A stretch of DNA of 6,030 bases from NCBI GenBank assembly GCA_934217675.1, contig CAKQCV010000114.1, positions 1 to 6,030 of the forward strand, read 5' to 3'. This DNA comes from an uncultured Prevotella sp. (GTDB lineage: Bacteria > Bacteroidota > Bacteroidia > Bacteroidales > Bacteroidaceae). Shown one piece after another: positions 1 through 6,030 of the stretch. A model generated the notes under the pieces. The model did not search any database, was not told where the DNA came from, and saw only the letters and a program-made list of their open reading frames with translations. The translations under genes were made by a program, and so were the position numbers. Each line of letters opens with the position of its first letter. Within the stretch, counting starts at the first letter, position 1.

Positions 1-2001
1 ACCGTTACTTGGCCTGCAGTGGAGAGCGGAACAAATGGAGGATATTTCGTGCCGGAAGATGTTACGTATAAACTCGTGCGCATGCCAGACAATGTTGAAG
101 TGGCAAACGGACTGAAGGGAACAACCTTTACGGAACAACTGCCGGAAAAGAGTGGGGTGATATCATATTACTACACCGTCAGTGCACAGTTTATGGGAAA
201 CGAGAGCTATCCTGCAGAAACAAACAAGGTACTTGTTGGCTCAGGGTACGAGGTGCCGTTTGAGGAGCAGTTTAATGATGGTGCACTCGATTACTGGACT
301 GTTCTCGACCAGAATGGCGACTACAATACATGGTGGTTGAACAGTGGTTCCGTGTATTCGCAAGCTGGATGGAACGGAGGTTCCGACGATTGGCTCATTT
401 CACCGGCAATACATCTCACACCTGGAAAATACTATAAGCTTTCCTTTAAATATTGGGGCGGACTGCCTGACTATGAGGAGTATAAAGGACAATCATTTGA
501 GGTTGGCTTCGGTAATGGAACTGATCCTGCCACATTCCAAATTCTTGGAAAGAAACAGGATGTGATAGTGAAAGAGGAAGAGGCAAAAGTATTCTCGGCA
601 GTAGTGAAAGTGGACGAAGACGGACGCTACAATTTTGGTATACACGATGTTAGTCCTGCCGATGCATATCTGCTGTATGTTGACTCGTTTACGGTTGCCG
701 AGGGTGGAACCTTGCAGGTGCCAGAACCAATTAGCGACCTTGAGGCAACAGCCGATGCAGACGGTAAGCTGAGCGTGGAAATTTCATTCACTGCACCATC
801 ACTCACTGCCGAAGGAAAAACACTGGAGGCGATAGACAAGATTGTAGTAAAGCGCGATGGTAACAAGGTGGTTAAAACATTCAGTAACCCGCAACCGGGC
901 AAGAAACTATATTTCACTGACACTGCTGCTACCGGACTTACAGACGGATCGCATACATACTCTGTGACATCTACCAACGAGAAGGGAGAAAGTCTTGAGG
1001 CAGAGACAAAAGTGAAAGTGGGAATAGTAACACCGGGTAGCGTGAGCGACGTTACGGCTGTGGAGCAGAGCGATGGAGTGCATCTTTCATGGAAGGCTCC
1101 AGAGAAAGACTCTGATGGCGACTCTATCGACCCGTCGACACTTACATACACTATTACGGCATGCAAGTACTATACACAAGAGTCTGAAGTAGTGGCAGAG
1201 GGCGTGAAAGGCACATCATACGTAGACAAGAGCTTTGACCTCAACACCGAAGACCAGTTCCAAGCATATTACGTGGTACAGGCAACAAACCGTGCAGGTA
1301 GCGATGAGGGTATCGTTTCAAATCAGATGATTATTGGAAAACCTTATCAGCTGCCAATGACCGAAGGCTTCTCGCCGGAGTATGAGCGACAGAGCAAATA
1401 TTTATGGTGGATAGACATTTCGCAAGATATCAACTCAATGATGTTCTTCCGCTATGCCACAGGCATGAGTTCCGACAACGACAACGGATGTGCTGCCTTC
1501 TATGGCGTTGAAGGTGCGTTCTGTAATCTCCGCTCAGGAAAGATTTGCATGCAGGGGACAAAGAAACCGGAAATGAAATATGACTTCTATGTAAGTCCTG
1601 ACTTGGCGATGTATGCCACACTATCCGTAGAATATTCTACAGACCTCAAGACATGGACAGAACTTGACCGATTTGATTACGAGACGCTTGATGATGTACA
1701 GAGCGACGAGTGGCGCACTCATTCGCTTGATCTCACTCCGTTGGCGCAATATCCATGCGTGTATGTGCGTATGCATGGCGAATTGCTCGACGATGCCAGC
1801 GCAATCGTTGTTGACAACATACGTATACAGGATGCAGAAACAACATCAGTGGAAAGCGTGGAAACATCTTCTGTAACAGCTGTAAAGGGTGTATACAGTG
1901 TTGACGGACAGCTCATTTCACATGATACTTCAGCTAATGCATTACGCTCGCTAAAGCCTGGCATGTATGTTGTGGGAGGCAGAAAGATTGTAGTGAAATA
2001 A
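1..2001 (+). CDS. Secreted modular surface protein, 3' part: FN3 and choice-of-anchor J domains with T9SS-like tail
   Basis: The frame is open from base 1 (reads TVTWPAVESG) to the TAA at 1999-2001, so the N-terminus with any signal peptide is missing; the GTG at 19 lies inside a fibronectin-III strand and is not a credible start. Visible domains, in residues counted from base 1: partial FN3 about 1-80; choice-of-anchor J/MAM-like jelly-roll about 81-233, with the motif DDWLISPAIHL; FN3 about 237-340; FN3 about 341-446; a second, more divergent choice-of-anchor J domain about 447-611; then a 55-residue tail with DGQLI and LKPGMYVVGGRKIVVK. That tail resembles Bacteroidetes C-terminal type IX secretion sorting domains. 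The inferred role is an extracellular or cell-surface protein binding glycan or protein. No catalytic domain is visible, although one could lie upstream as in gingipain-like or glycosidase proteins. A terminator follows, so it is probably not co-transcribed with the hexuronate genes. Domain calls are fairly sure; function is unknown. Confidence 0.88.
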   Translation, partial: TVTWPAVESGTNGGYFVPEDVTYKLVRMPDNVEVANGLKGTTFTEQLPEKSGVISYYYTVSAQFMGNESYPAETNKVLVGSGYEVPFEEQFNDGALDYWTVLDQNGDYNTWWLNSGSVYSQAGWNGGSDDWLISPAIHLTPGKYYKLSFKYWGGLPDYEEYKGQSFEVGFGNGTDPATFQILGKKQDVIVKEEEAKVFSAVVKVDEDGRYNFGIHDVSPADAYLLYVDSFTVAEGGTLQVPEPISDLEATADADGKLSVEISFTAPSLTAEGKTLEAIDKIVVKRDGNKVVKTFSNPQPGKKLYFTDTAATGLTDGSHTYSVTSTNEKGESLEAETKVKVGIVTPGSVSDVTAVEQSDGVHLSWKAPEKDSDGDSIDPSTLTYTITACKYYTQESEVVAEGVKGTSYVDKSFDLNTEDQFQAYYVVQATNRAGSDEGIVSNQMIIGKPYQLPMTEGFSPEYERQSKYLWWIDISQDINSMMFFRYATGMSSDNDNGCAAFYGVEGAFCNLRSGKICMQGTKKPEMKYDFYVSPDLAMYATLSVEYSTDLKTWTELDRFDYETLDDVQSDEWRTHSLDLTPLAQYPCVYVRMHGELLDDASAIVVDNIRIQDAETTSVESVETSSVTAVKGVYSVDGQLISHDTSANALRSLKPGMYVVGGRKIVVK

Positions 2002-2063
2002 ACTTTTAATGTTAGTGTGGCAGAATAGCTGAAGCGATGCCATTAAAAAGTGAATATGTTTAT

Positions 2064-2105
2064 GCGGACAGCGGAAAGTGATTTCTGGCTGTCCGCTGTT
2101 TTTTT
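2064..2105 (+). terminator. Intrinsic terminator of the surface-protein gene
   Basis: A perfect 9-bp stem (GCGGACAGC at 2064-2072 with GCTGTCCGC at 2088-2096) can extend inward through GAAA/TTTC (2074-2077 with 2082-2085). It is followed after two bases by seven T (2099-2105). It lies 62 bases after the stop codon and separates this gene from the hexuronate genes. Confidence 0.9.
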
Positions 2106-2120
2106 ATATGTCGGCATACC

Positions 2121-2229
2121 GCAAAACTGTGCTACCGTCAAAGCAAGGCTAAAGTGGCATTTTTTTTTCGCTGCTTAGCTGGTGGATAATGAGGGCTTTG
2201 ACGTTAGGTCTAATAAAATGCAGTTTTGC
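2121..2229. repeat. Nested inverted repeats, 109 bases, unexplained
   Basis: Three arms are nested in order. GCAAAACTG (2121-2129) pairs with CAGTTTTGC (2221-2229), 9 of 9. CGTCAAAGC (2136-2144) pairs with GCTTTGACG (2195-2203), 9 of 9. GCTAA (2148-2152) pairs with TTAGC (2175-2179), 5 of 5. The loop holds a run of nine T (2160-2168). No ORF of note overlaps it, and no target-site duplication is visible at its ends. It could be a decayed small mobile element, a structured RNA, or a DNA-level cruciform or protein site. The pairings are read directly from the sequence; any function is unknown. Confidence 0.5.
2130..2168 (+). terminator. Possible weak second terminator inside the nested repeat
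   Basis: TGCTAC (2130-2135) can pair with GTGGCA (2154-2159), with one G-U pair. The stem is followed immediately by nine T (2160-2168), the layout of an intrinsic terminator. The stem is short and the loop is 18 bases, so efficiency is doubtful. This pairing is incompatible with the 2136-2144/2195-2203 stem. It could act as back-up termination for read-through from the upstream gene. Confidence 0.3.
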
Positions 2230-2281
2230 CTATTGAATTTCATTGAGTCAAATCTGTGTGCTTGTCTTATTATCCGTAATA

Positions 2282-2335
2282 ATGTAATATCCTACAATAG
2301 AAGGCAAAAAAAATGAAAACTCTTGGATATTACAT
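2282..2335. repeat. 11-bp inverted repeat overlapping the uxuA promoter, candidate operator
   Basis: ATGTAATATCC (2282-2292) and GGATATTACAT (2325-2335) are perfect inverted copies. Arm centres are 43 bases apart, close to four helical turns, so both face the same side of the DNA. The right arm begins on the last base of the -33 TTG and runs into the spacer, where a bound regulator would interfere with or help RNA polymerase. A paired site for a dimeric or looping hexuronate regulator is my inference. An RNA hairpin is less likely because the arms lie upstream of the predicted transcription start. Confidence 0.5.
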
Positions 2336-2353
2336 CAATTTCAGCTAATTTTG
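2323..2353 (+). promoter_or_regulatory. Bacteroidetes-type promoter of uxuA-uxuB
   Basis: The -7 box TAATTTTG (2346-2353) matches the Bacteroidetes consensus TAnnTTTG exactly. A TTG at 2323-2325 lies 20 bases upstream, in the position of the -33 element. Transcription should start near 2360, giving an A/T-rich leader of roughly 40 bases before the ATG at 2403. No Shine-Dalgarno sequence is visible in that leader, as is common in this phylum. Confidence 0.75.
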
Positions 2354-2402
2354 CATCAAGCTTCAATTTTATAGGCGAACAATAAATAAACAATTTAATA
2401 AT

Positions 2403-3629
2403 ATGGAAAGAACTTGGAGATGGTTTGGAAAGAACGACAAAATAACATTGTCGATGCTACGCCAAATCGGAGTGGAAGGTATCGTTACAGCCTTGCATGA
2501 TGTGCCAAACGGAGAGGTTTGGACAAGAGAAAAAATTAAAGATCTGAAAGACTATATCGAGAGCTATGGTATGAGATGGTCGGTGGTGGAAAGCTTGCCT
2601 GTTTGCGAAAGCATAAAATATGCAGGACCAGACCGCGACCAACTGATTGAAAACTACAAGGAAAGCTTGAAAAACCTGTCGCTCGAAGGAATACATACTA
2701 TCTGCTATAATTTTATGCCTGTGCTTGACTGGGCAAGAACAGACCTTGCGCACGCTAACCCTAATGGAACGACAAACTTGTATTTCTCGCATGCAGAGTT
2801 CGCATATTTTGATATCTGCATACTGAAAAGAGAGGGAGCAGAAAAGGACTGGAGCGACGAAGTGCTGAAAGAAGTGGAGGAACTGAAGGCAAAAATGACG
2901 CCTGAGGACAACCATAAGCTTGTGGAGAACATAATTGTGAAAACACAAGGATTCGTGAGCGGAAACATAAAGGAGGACGACGAACACCCAGTTGAATTGT
3001 TCAGACAGCTGCTTGACCAGTATAAAGGAATAACCAAAGAACAGCTTCGGGAGAACATGAAATACTTCCTTTCGGCTATCATGCCAACATGTGAGGAGTA
3101 TGACATGTATATGTGTGTGCATCCTGACGACCCTCCATTCCAAATCCTCGGACTACCGCGCATCGTGACATGCGACGAAGATATAAACTGGTTTCTGAAG
3201 GCTGTTGACAATCCGCACAACGGACTGACATTCTGTGCCGGCTCACTTTCTGCCGGAGCCCACAATAATATCGTGGAACTGGCAAAAAAATACTGTAACC
3301 GAACATGGTTCGTACACATGAGGTCGTGTCATATCTTTAAAAACGGTGACTTTACAGAGGCTTCACATCTTGGCGGAAGAGCTGACTTGATAGAACTGGC
3401 ACGCATTTTTGAGAAAGAAGAGGAAAACCGCTCGGAAAATCCGAATATCGCACGATTGCCAATGCGCGTGGACCACGGTATGACAATGCTTGGCGATGAG
3501 GAACGCGGATATAATGCCGGATACAGTTTCCTTGGAAGAATGTTTGCCATGGGACAGGTGCAGGGCATTATTGCCACGGTTGACAGGGAATTGGGAAAAC
3601 CGTTCCACCAACCAGGATTCTTTGAGTAA
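2403..3629 (+). CDS. uxuA: Mannonate dehydratase UxuA
   Basis: It dehydrates D-mannonate to 2-keto-3-deoxy-D-gluconate in the cytoplasm (EC 4.2.1.8), the last dedicated step of the glucuronate branch. The 408-residue protein is close to the usual 350-400 of the family. The N-terminus (METWRW-like MERTWRWFG, then GVEGIVTALHDVPNGEVW) aligns with E. coli UxuA from its first residue, which supports the ATG at 2403. This is a TIM-barrel enzyme that binds a divalent metal. The expected ligands are visible as His240 (MCVHPDDPP), Cys278 (TFCAGSLSAG), His305 (FVHMRSCH) and Asp357 with His358 (RVDHGMTM). The first interval, 38 residues from His to Cys, equals that in the structurally known streptococcal enzyme as I recall it. 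It is first in an operon with uxuB, 32 bases downstream. Glycine codons are mostly GGA. No defect is seen. Confidence 0.97.
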   Translation: MERTWRWFGKNDKITLSMLRQIGVEGIVTALHDVPNGEVWTREKIKDLKDYIESYGMRWSVVESLPVCESIKYAGPDRDQLIENYKESLKNLSLEGIHTICYNFMPVLDWARTDLAHANPNGTTNLYFSHAEFAYFDICILKREGAEKDWSDEVLKEVEELKAKMTPEDNHKLVENIIVKTQGFVSGNIKEDDEHPVELFRQLLDQYKGITKEQLRENMKYFLSAIMPTCEEYDMYMCVHPDDPPFQILGLPRIVTCDEDINWFLKAVDNPHNGLTFCAGSLSAGAHNNIVELAKKYCNRTWFVHMRSCHIFKNGDFTEASHLGGRADLIELARIFEKEEENRSENPNIARLPMRVDHGMTMLGDEERGYNAGYSFLGRMFAMGQVQGIIATVDRELGKPFHQPGFFE

Positions 3630-3661
3630 ACTACATATTTTAATATTATATAAACGGAGTA

Positions 3662-4474
3662 ATGAACAATTTATTCAATATCAAAGACTACGTTGTAGTT
3701 ATCACTGGCGGAACAGGTGTGCTGGGTCGCTGCATAGCAAAATATCTGGCTCTTGAAGGAGCCAAGGTGATTATCCTCGGCAGAAAAGAGGAAATAGGAA
3801 AGAAAATCGTTGACGATATTGTGGCTGCTGGCGGACAGTGTGAGTTTATGAAAACCGACGTGATGAGTGTTGAGGCTGTGAAGAAGAATTGCAGCGACAT
3901 CATCGCTAAATACGGCAAAGTGGACACTTTGCTCAATGCTGCCGGTGGAAATATGCCAGGAGCAACAATCGGTCCTGACAAGAATTTCTTCGACTTGAAG
4001 GTTGAGGACTTCCAAAAGGTGCTTGAGCTGAACCTCACAGGAACAGTAATTCCTACACAAGTGTTCCTTGATCCAATGGTTAAACAGGGAAAGGGATCAA
4101 TCATCAACTTCTCGTCGATGGCTGCATTCCGCCCTATGACTCGTGTTTGCGGATATGCCGCAGCAAAGGCTGGCATCAGCAACTTCACAGAGTATATGGC
4201 TACCGAATGTGCAAAGAAATTTGGGGAAGGCATTCGCGTGAATGCTATCGCGCCAGGATTCTTCATTACAGAGCAAAACCGTGCGCTGCTTACAAACCCT
4301 GACGGCTCGTACACACAGCGTGGAAACGATGTGGTGCGCCAGACACCTTTCGGTAGAATGGGGGACCCGGAGGAACTGTGCGGAACGATACATTATCTGA
4401 TGAGTGATGCTGCGAAGTTTGTGACGGGAACTGTTGCCGTGGTAGACGGAGGTTTCAACGTGTTTGCAATGTGA
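3662..4474 (+). CDS. uxuB: D-fructuronate reductase / D-mannonate oxidoreductase, SDR type (UxuB)
   Basis: It probably performs NAD(P)H-dependent reduction of D-fructuronate to D-mannonate (EC 1.1.1.57), supplying UxuA. The 270-residue protein is a classical short-chain dehydrogenase. The nucleotide-binding loop is TGGTGVLG (15-22), followed by Asp66, NAAGG (92-96) and the catalytic tetrad Asn124, Ser152, Tyr165, Lys169 (YAAAK). NAIAPGFF (194-201) follows. The second glycine of the TGxxxGxG motif is valine here; together with LLNAAGGN this resembles the SDR subfamily containing Bacillus UxuB, so I read it as a family trait and not damage. E. coli UxuB is unrelated in fold, a mannitol-dehydrogenase-type enzyme. 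Specificity rests mainly on adjacency to uxuA; another sugar-acid dehydrogenase is possible. GGAG at 3656-3659 lies only 2 bases before the ATG, unusually close for a ribosome site, so it may not be used. The stop is TGA, followed by a terminator. Confidence 0.87.
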   Translation: MNNLFNIKDYVVVITGGTGVLGRCIAKYLALEGAKVIILGRKEEIGKKIVDDIVAAGGQCEFMKTDVMSVEAVKKNCSDIIAKYGKVDTLLNAAGGNMPGATIGPDKNFFDLKVEDFQKVLELNLTGTVIPTQVFLDPMVKQGKGSIINFSSMAAFRPMTRVCGYAAAKAGISNFTEYMATECAKKFGEGIRVNAIAPGFFITEQNRALLTNPDGSYTQRGNDVVRQTPFGRMGDPEELCGTIHYLMSDAAKFVTGTVAVVDGGFNVFAM

Positions 4475-4482
4475 TACCAAAT

Positions 4483-4528
4483 ATCCCTTCTGCTCCTTTC
4501 AACTAACGAAAGGACAGAGGGGATTTTT
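4483..4528 (+). terminator. Intrinsic terminator of the uxuA-uxuB operon
   Basis: TCCTTTC (4494-4500) pairs with GAAAGGA (4508-4514) around the 7-base loop AACTAAC. After one bulged C (4493), the stem continues from 4483-4492 with 4515-4524, including one G-U pair. Five T follow (4524-4528). The hairpin starts 9 bases after the uxuB stop, so uxaB should be transcribed from its own promoter. Confidence 0.9.
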
Positions 4529-4718
4529 GCATTTCGAGGCAGATACACGTCAAGTAACAGTACTATGAAAACCTTTACGTTATTTTAACTAAGAAAATAA
4601 TGCCAATATAAGAAATAATGTATTACTTTTGCAGTCGGAATTGAAAAGCACAATGTCTATGCCGACTTGAGCAACTCAAAATCTAAGAAACAAATTCAAT
4701 TTAAACATAATACAAATC
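4529..4718 (+). promoter_or_regulatory. uxaB promoter and leader
   Basis: The -7 box TACTTTTG (4624-4631) matches TAnnTTTG exactly. The -33 region near 4600-4603 reads AATG, not TTG, so that element is weak and an activator may be needed (inference). Transcription should start near 4638, giving an A/T-rich leader of about 80 bases without a clear Shine-Dalgarno sequence. A 7-bp A/T-only inverted repeat (TTATTTT 4580-4586, AAAATAA 4594-4600) sits just upstream of the -33 region. I see no gene in this stretch. Confidence 0.65.
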
Positions 4719-5954
4719 ATGAAAAAATTGCAAGCTTTAAACAAAAGAACTGCGCCTAAGAGCGTAATGCCTGAGAAGATTATCCAGTTTGGTGAGGGTA
4801 ACTTCTTGCGTGCATTTGTTGACTGGATCGTTTGGAAAATGAACCAGAGAACTGACTTCAATGGATCTGTAGTTATCGTACAGCCTTTGGCTCAGGGTAT
4901 GGTAGACTGGCTGAACGGTCAGGATTGTCTGTATCACGTTAACCTTCAGGGTAAGGAGAACGGACAGCCTGTCAATACTCTTGAGCGTATAGACGTTGTA
5001 AGCCGTGCTCTCAACCCATACTCTCAGAACCAGGCTTTCATGGCTTTGGCTGAGCAGCCAGAGATGCGTTTCATTATCTCTAACACGACAGAGGCTGGTA
5101 TCGCTTTCGATGACAGCTGCAAGTTCACTGATGCTCCTGCCGCTTCTTATCCAGGTAAACTCGTTCAGCTGCTCTTCCACCGCTATAAGTTCTTTGACGG
5201 TGATCCTTCAAAGGGTATGATCCTTATGCCTTGCGAGCTGATATTCTTGAACGGACATCACCTCAAGGAGTGCATCTATCAGTATATCGAGCTATGGAAA
5301 GAGGATATGGGTGCTGACTATGAGGGATTCAAGAAATGGTTCACAGACAACTGCTTCGTATGTGCTACTCTCGTAGACCGTATCGTTCCTGGATTCCCAC
5401 GCGACACTATCAAAGAAATCCAGCAGAAGGTTTGTTACAAAGATAACCTTGTTGTAAAGGCTGAGAGCTTCCACCTTTGGGTTATTGAGAAGGCTGAGAA
5501 TATGACCGTTGAACAGATGAAGGCTGAATTCCCAGCTGACAAGGCTGGATTGCACGTGCTTATTACCGACAACGAAAAACCTTACCACGAGCGCAAGGTA
5601 ACTCTTTTGAATGGTCCGCACACAGTGTTGAGCCCTGTAACATATCTGAGCGGTGTGAACATTGTTCGCGATGCTTGCGAGCATCCAGTGCTTGGCAAGT
5701 ATATACACAAAGTACAGTTCGAGGAGCTTATGCAGACTCTGAACTTGCCAATGGAGGAGTTACAGCAGTTTGCTTCTGACGTTTTGGAGCGTTTTGAAAA
5801 TCCATTCGTTGACCATCAGGTTACAAGCATCATGTTGAACTCATTCCCTAAATATGAAACTCGTGACCTTCCAGGCGTAAAGGTTTACTTGGAGCGTAAG
5901 GGTGAACTTCCACAGGGATTGGTATTCGGCCTTGCTGCTATCATCACTTACTAG
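4719..5954 (+). CDS. uxaB: Tagaturonate reductase UxaB, interrupted by an in-frame TAG
   Basis: It reduces D-tagaturonate to D-altronate with NADH (EC 1.1.1.58), the galacturonate branch of hexuronate catabolism. It belongs to the mannitol dehydrogenase family. The N-terminal Rossmann domain carries IIQFGEGNFLRAFVDW (21-36), and SNTTEAGI (121-128) and PCELI (171-175) are also family signatures. The catalytic cluster in the C-terminal domain is Lys293, Asn298, His301 (ERKVTLLNGPH), with the 5- and 3-residue spacing of mannitol 2-dehydrogenase. The start aligns with E. coli UxaB. Translation ends at TAG (5952-5954) after 411 residues, whereas E. coli UxaB has about 483, so some 70 residues of the C-terminal helical domain would be missing. 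The frame continues with homologous sequence after the stop. Glycine, alanine and arginine codons favour GGT, GCT and CGT, unlike uxuA. The identification is sure; whether the product is functional is not. Confidence 0.93.
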   Translation: MKKLQALNKRTAPKSVMPEKIIQFGEGNFLRAFVDWIVWKMNQRTDFNGSVVIVQPLAQGMVDWLNGQDCLYHVNLQGKENGQPVNTLERIDVVSRALNPYSQNQAFMALAEQPEMRFIISNTTEAGIAFDDSCKFTDAPAASYPGKLVQLLFHRYKFFDGDPSKGMILMPCELIFLNGHHLKECIYQYIELWKEDMGADYEGFKKWFTDNCFVCATLVDRIVPGFPRDTIKEIQQKVCYKDNLVVKAESFHLWVIEKAENMTVEQMKAEFPADKAGLHVLITDNEKPYHERKVTLLNGPHTVLSPVTYLSGVNIVRDACEHPVLGKYIHKVQFEELMQTLNLPMEELQQFASDVLERFENPFVDHQVTSIMLNSFPKYETRDLPGVKVYLERKGELPQGLVFGLAAIITY

Positions 5955-6030
5955 AAGGGTGGTGTTCGTGAGGACGGTGCTGAAATCAAACCAAATGATG
6001 ATCCAAAGATTATCGAGAAATTACAAGAGC
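5952..6030 (+). other. uxaB: In-frame amber codon and continuing uxaB reading frame
   Basis: The codon order is ATC ACT TAC TAG AAG GGT GGT. After the TAG, 25 codons stay open to the window edge and read KGGVREDGAEIKPNDDPKII and onward. From memory, E. coli UxaB has ALIAFYRGERNGE at this point, so the frame continues the family sequence and the TAG stands at the Tyr. One base change (TAC or TAT to TAG) accounts for it. The GGT/GCT/CGT bias persists after the stop. The true end of the gene lies outside the window. Confidence 0.85.

Noticed and set aside
19..21. GTG as the start of the surface-protein gene
   Set aside because: The frame is open to base 1 and the upstream residues TVTWPA form a normal fibronectin-III strand, so this is an internal valine of a gene that begins outside the window.
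627..1166. Antisense ORF opposite the surface-protein gene (179 codons)
   Set aside because: Serine/valine-rich shadow of the fibronectin-III coding sequence, without start signals.
2457..3143. Long antisense ORF opposite uxuA (228 codons)
   Set aside because: The sense frame is an unmistakable UxuA; the antisense product is cysteine- and histidine-rich with no recognisable domain, typical of a shadow frame.
3675..3730. Valine replacing a glycine in the uxuB nucleotide-binding motif as a sign of inactivation
   Set aside because: The catalytic tetrad and all other motifs are intact, and the GVL form of the loop fits the SDR subfamily of uronate reductases as I recall it.
3688..4314. Long antisense ORF opposite uxuB (208 codons)
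   Set aside because: It mirrors the SDR gene, has low-complexity hydrophobic character and no promoter or homology that I recognise.
4580..4600. TTATTTT/AAAATAA inverted repeat upstream of uxaB
   Set aside because: Only A/T pairs in a very A/T-rich stretch; expected by chance and too weak to call an operator.
4614..4622. AATAATGTA shared with the uxuA upstream region (2278-2286)
   Set aside because: Nine A/T-rich bases shared between two A/T-rich promoters, offset differently from the -7 box; not enough to claim a common regulator site.

Overview
The window looks like chromosomal DNA of a Bacteroidales bacterium, most likely Prevotella or a close relative. Three things point there: a surface protein with fibronectin-III and choice-of-anchor J domains and a type IX secretion (T9SS)-like tail; two perfect Bacteroidetes -7 promoter boxes (TAnnTTTG); and A/T-rich leaders with little or no Shine-Dalgarno sequence. 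All genes are on the + strand.

Layout. Bases 1-2001 hold the 3' part of a large modular secreted protein; its reading frame is already open at base 1. A strong intrinsic terminator (2064-2105) closes it. The rest of the 401-base gap to the next gene holds a nested set of inverted repeats (2121-2229), an 11-base inverted repeat (2282-2335) and a well-formed promoter (2323-2353). Bases 2403-4474 carry a two-gene operon, uxuA (mannonate dehydratase) and an SDR-type uxuB (fructuronate reductase), closed by a strong terminator (4483-4528). A second promoter (-7 box 4624-4631) precedes uxaB (tagaturonate reductase, from 4719), which runs off the right edge.

The three enzymes belong to hexuronate catabolism. 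UxuB reduces D-fructuronate (from glucuronate) to D-mannonate, and UxuA dehydrates mannonate to 2-keto-3-deoxygluconate (KDG). UxaB reduces D-tagaturonate (from galacturonate) to D-altronate. The glucuronate branch is therefore one transcription unit and the galacturonate-branch reductase is a separate one, with clearly different codon use. The isomerase, altronate dehydratase, KDG kinase and aldolase are not in the window.

The most notable observation is an in-frame TAG at 5952-5954 inside uxaB. It falls where the family normally has a tyrosine, and the same frame continues with family-like sequence and the same codon bias to the window edge. This is either a nonsense mutation or sequence error, or a read-through or recoded codon; the window alone cannot decide. 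I see no mobile element, CRISPR array, tRNA or rRNA, and no clearly new multi-gene system.
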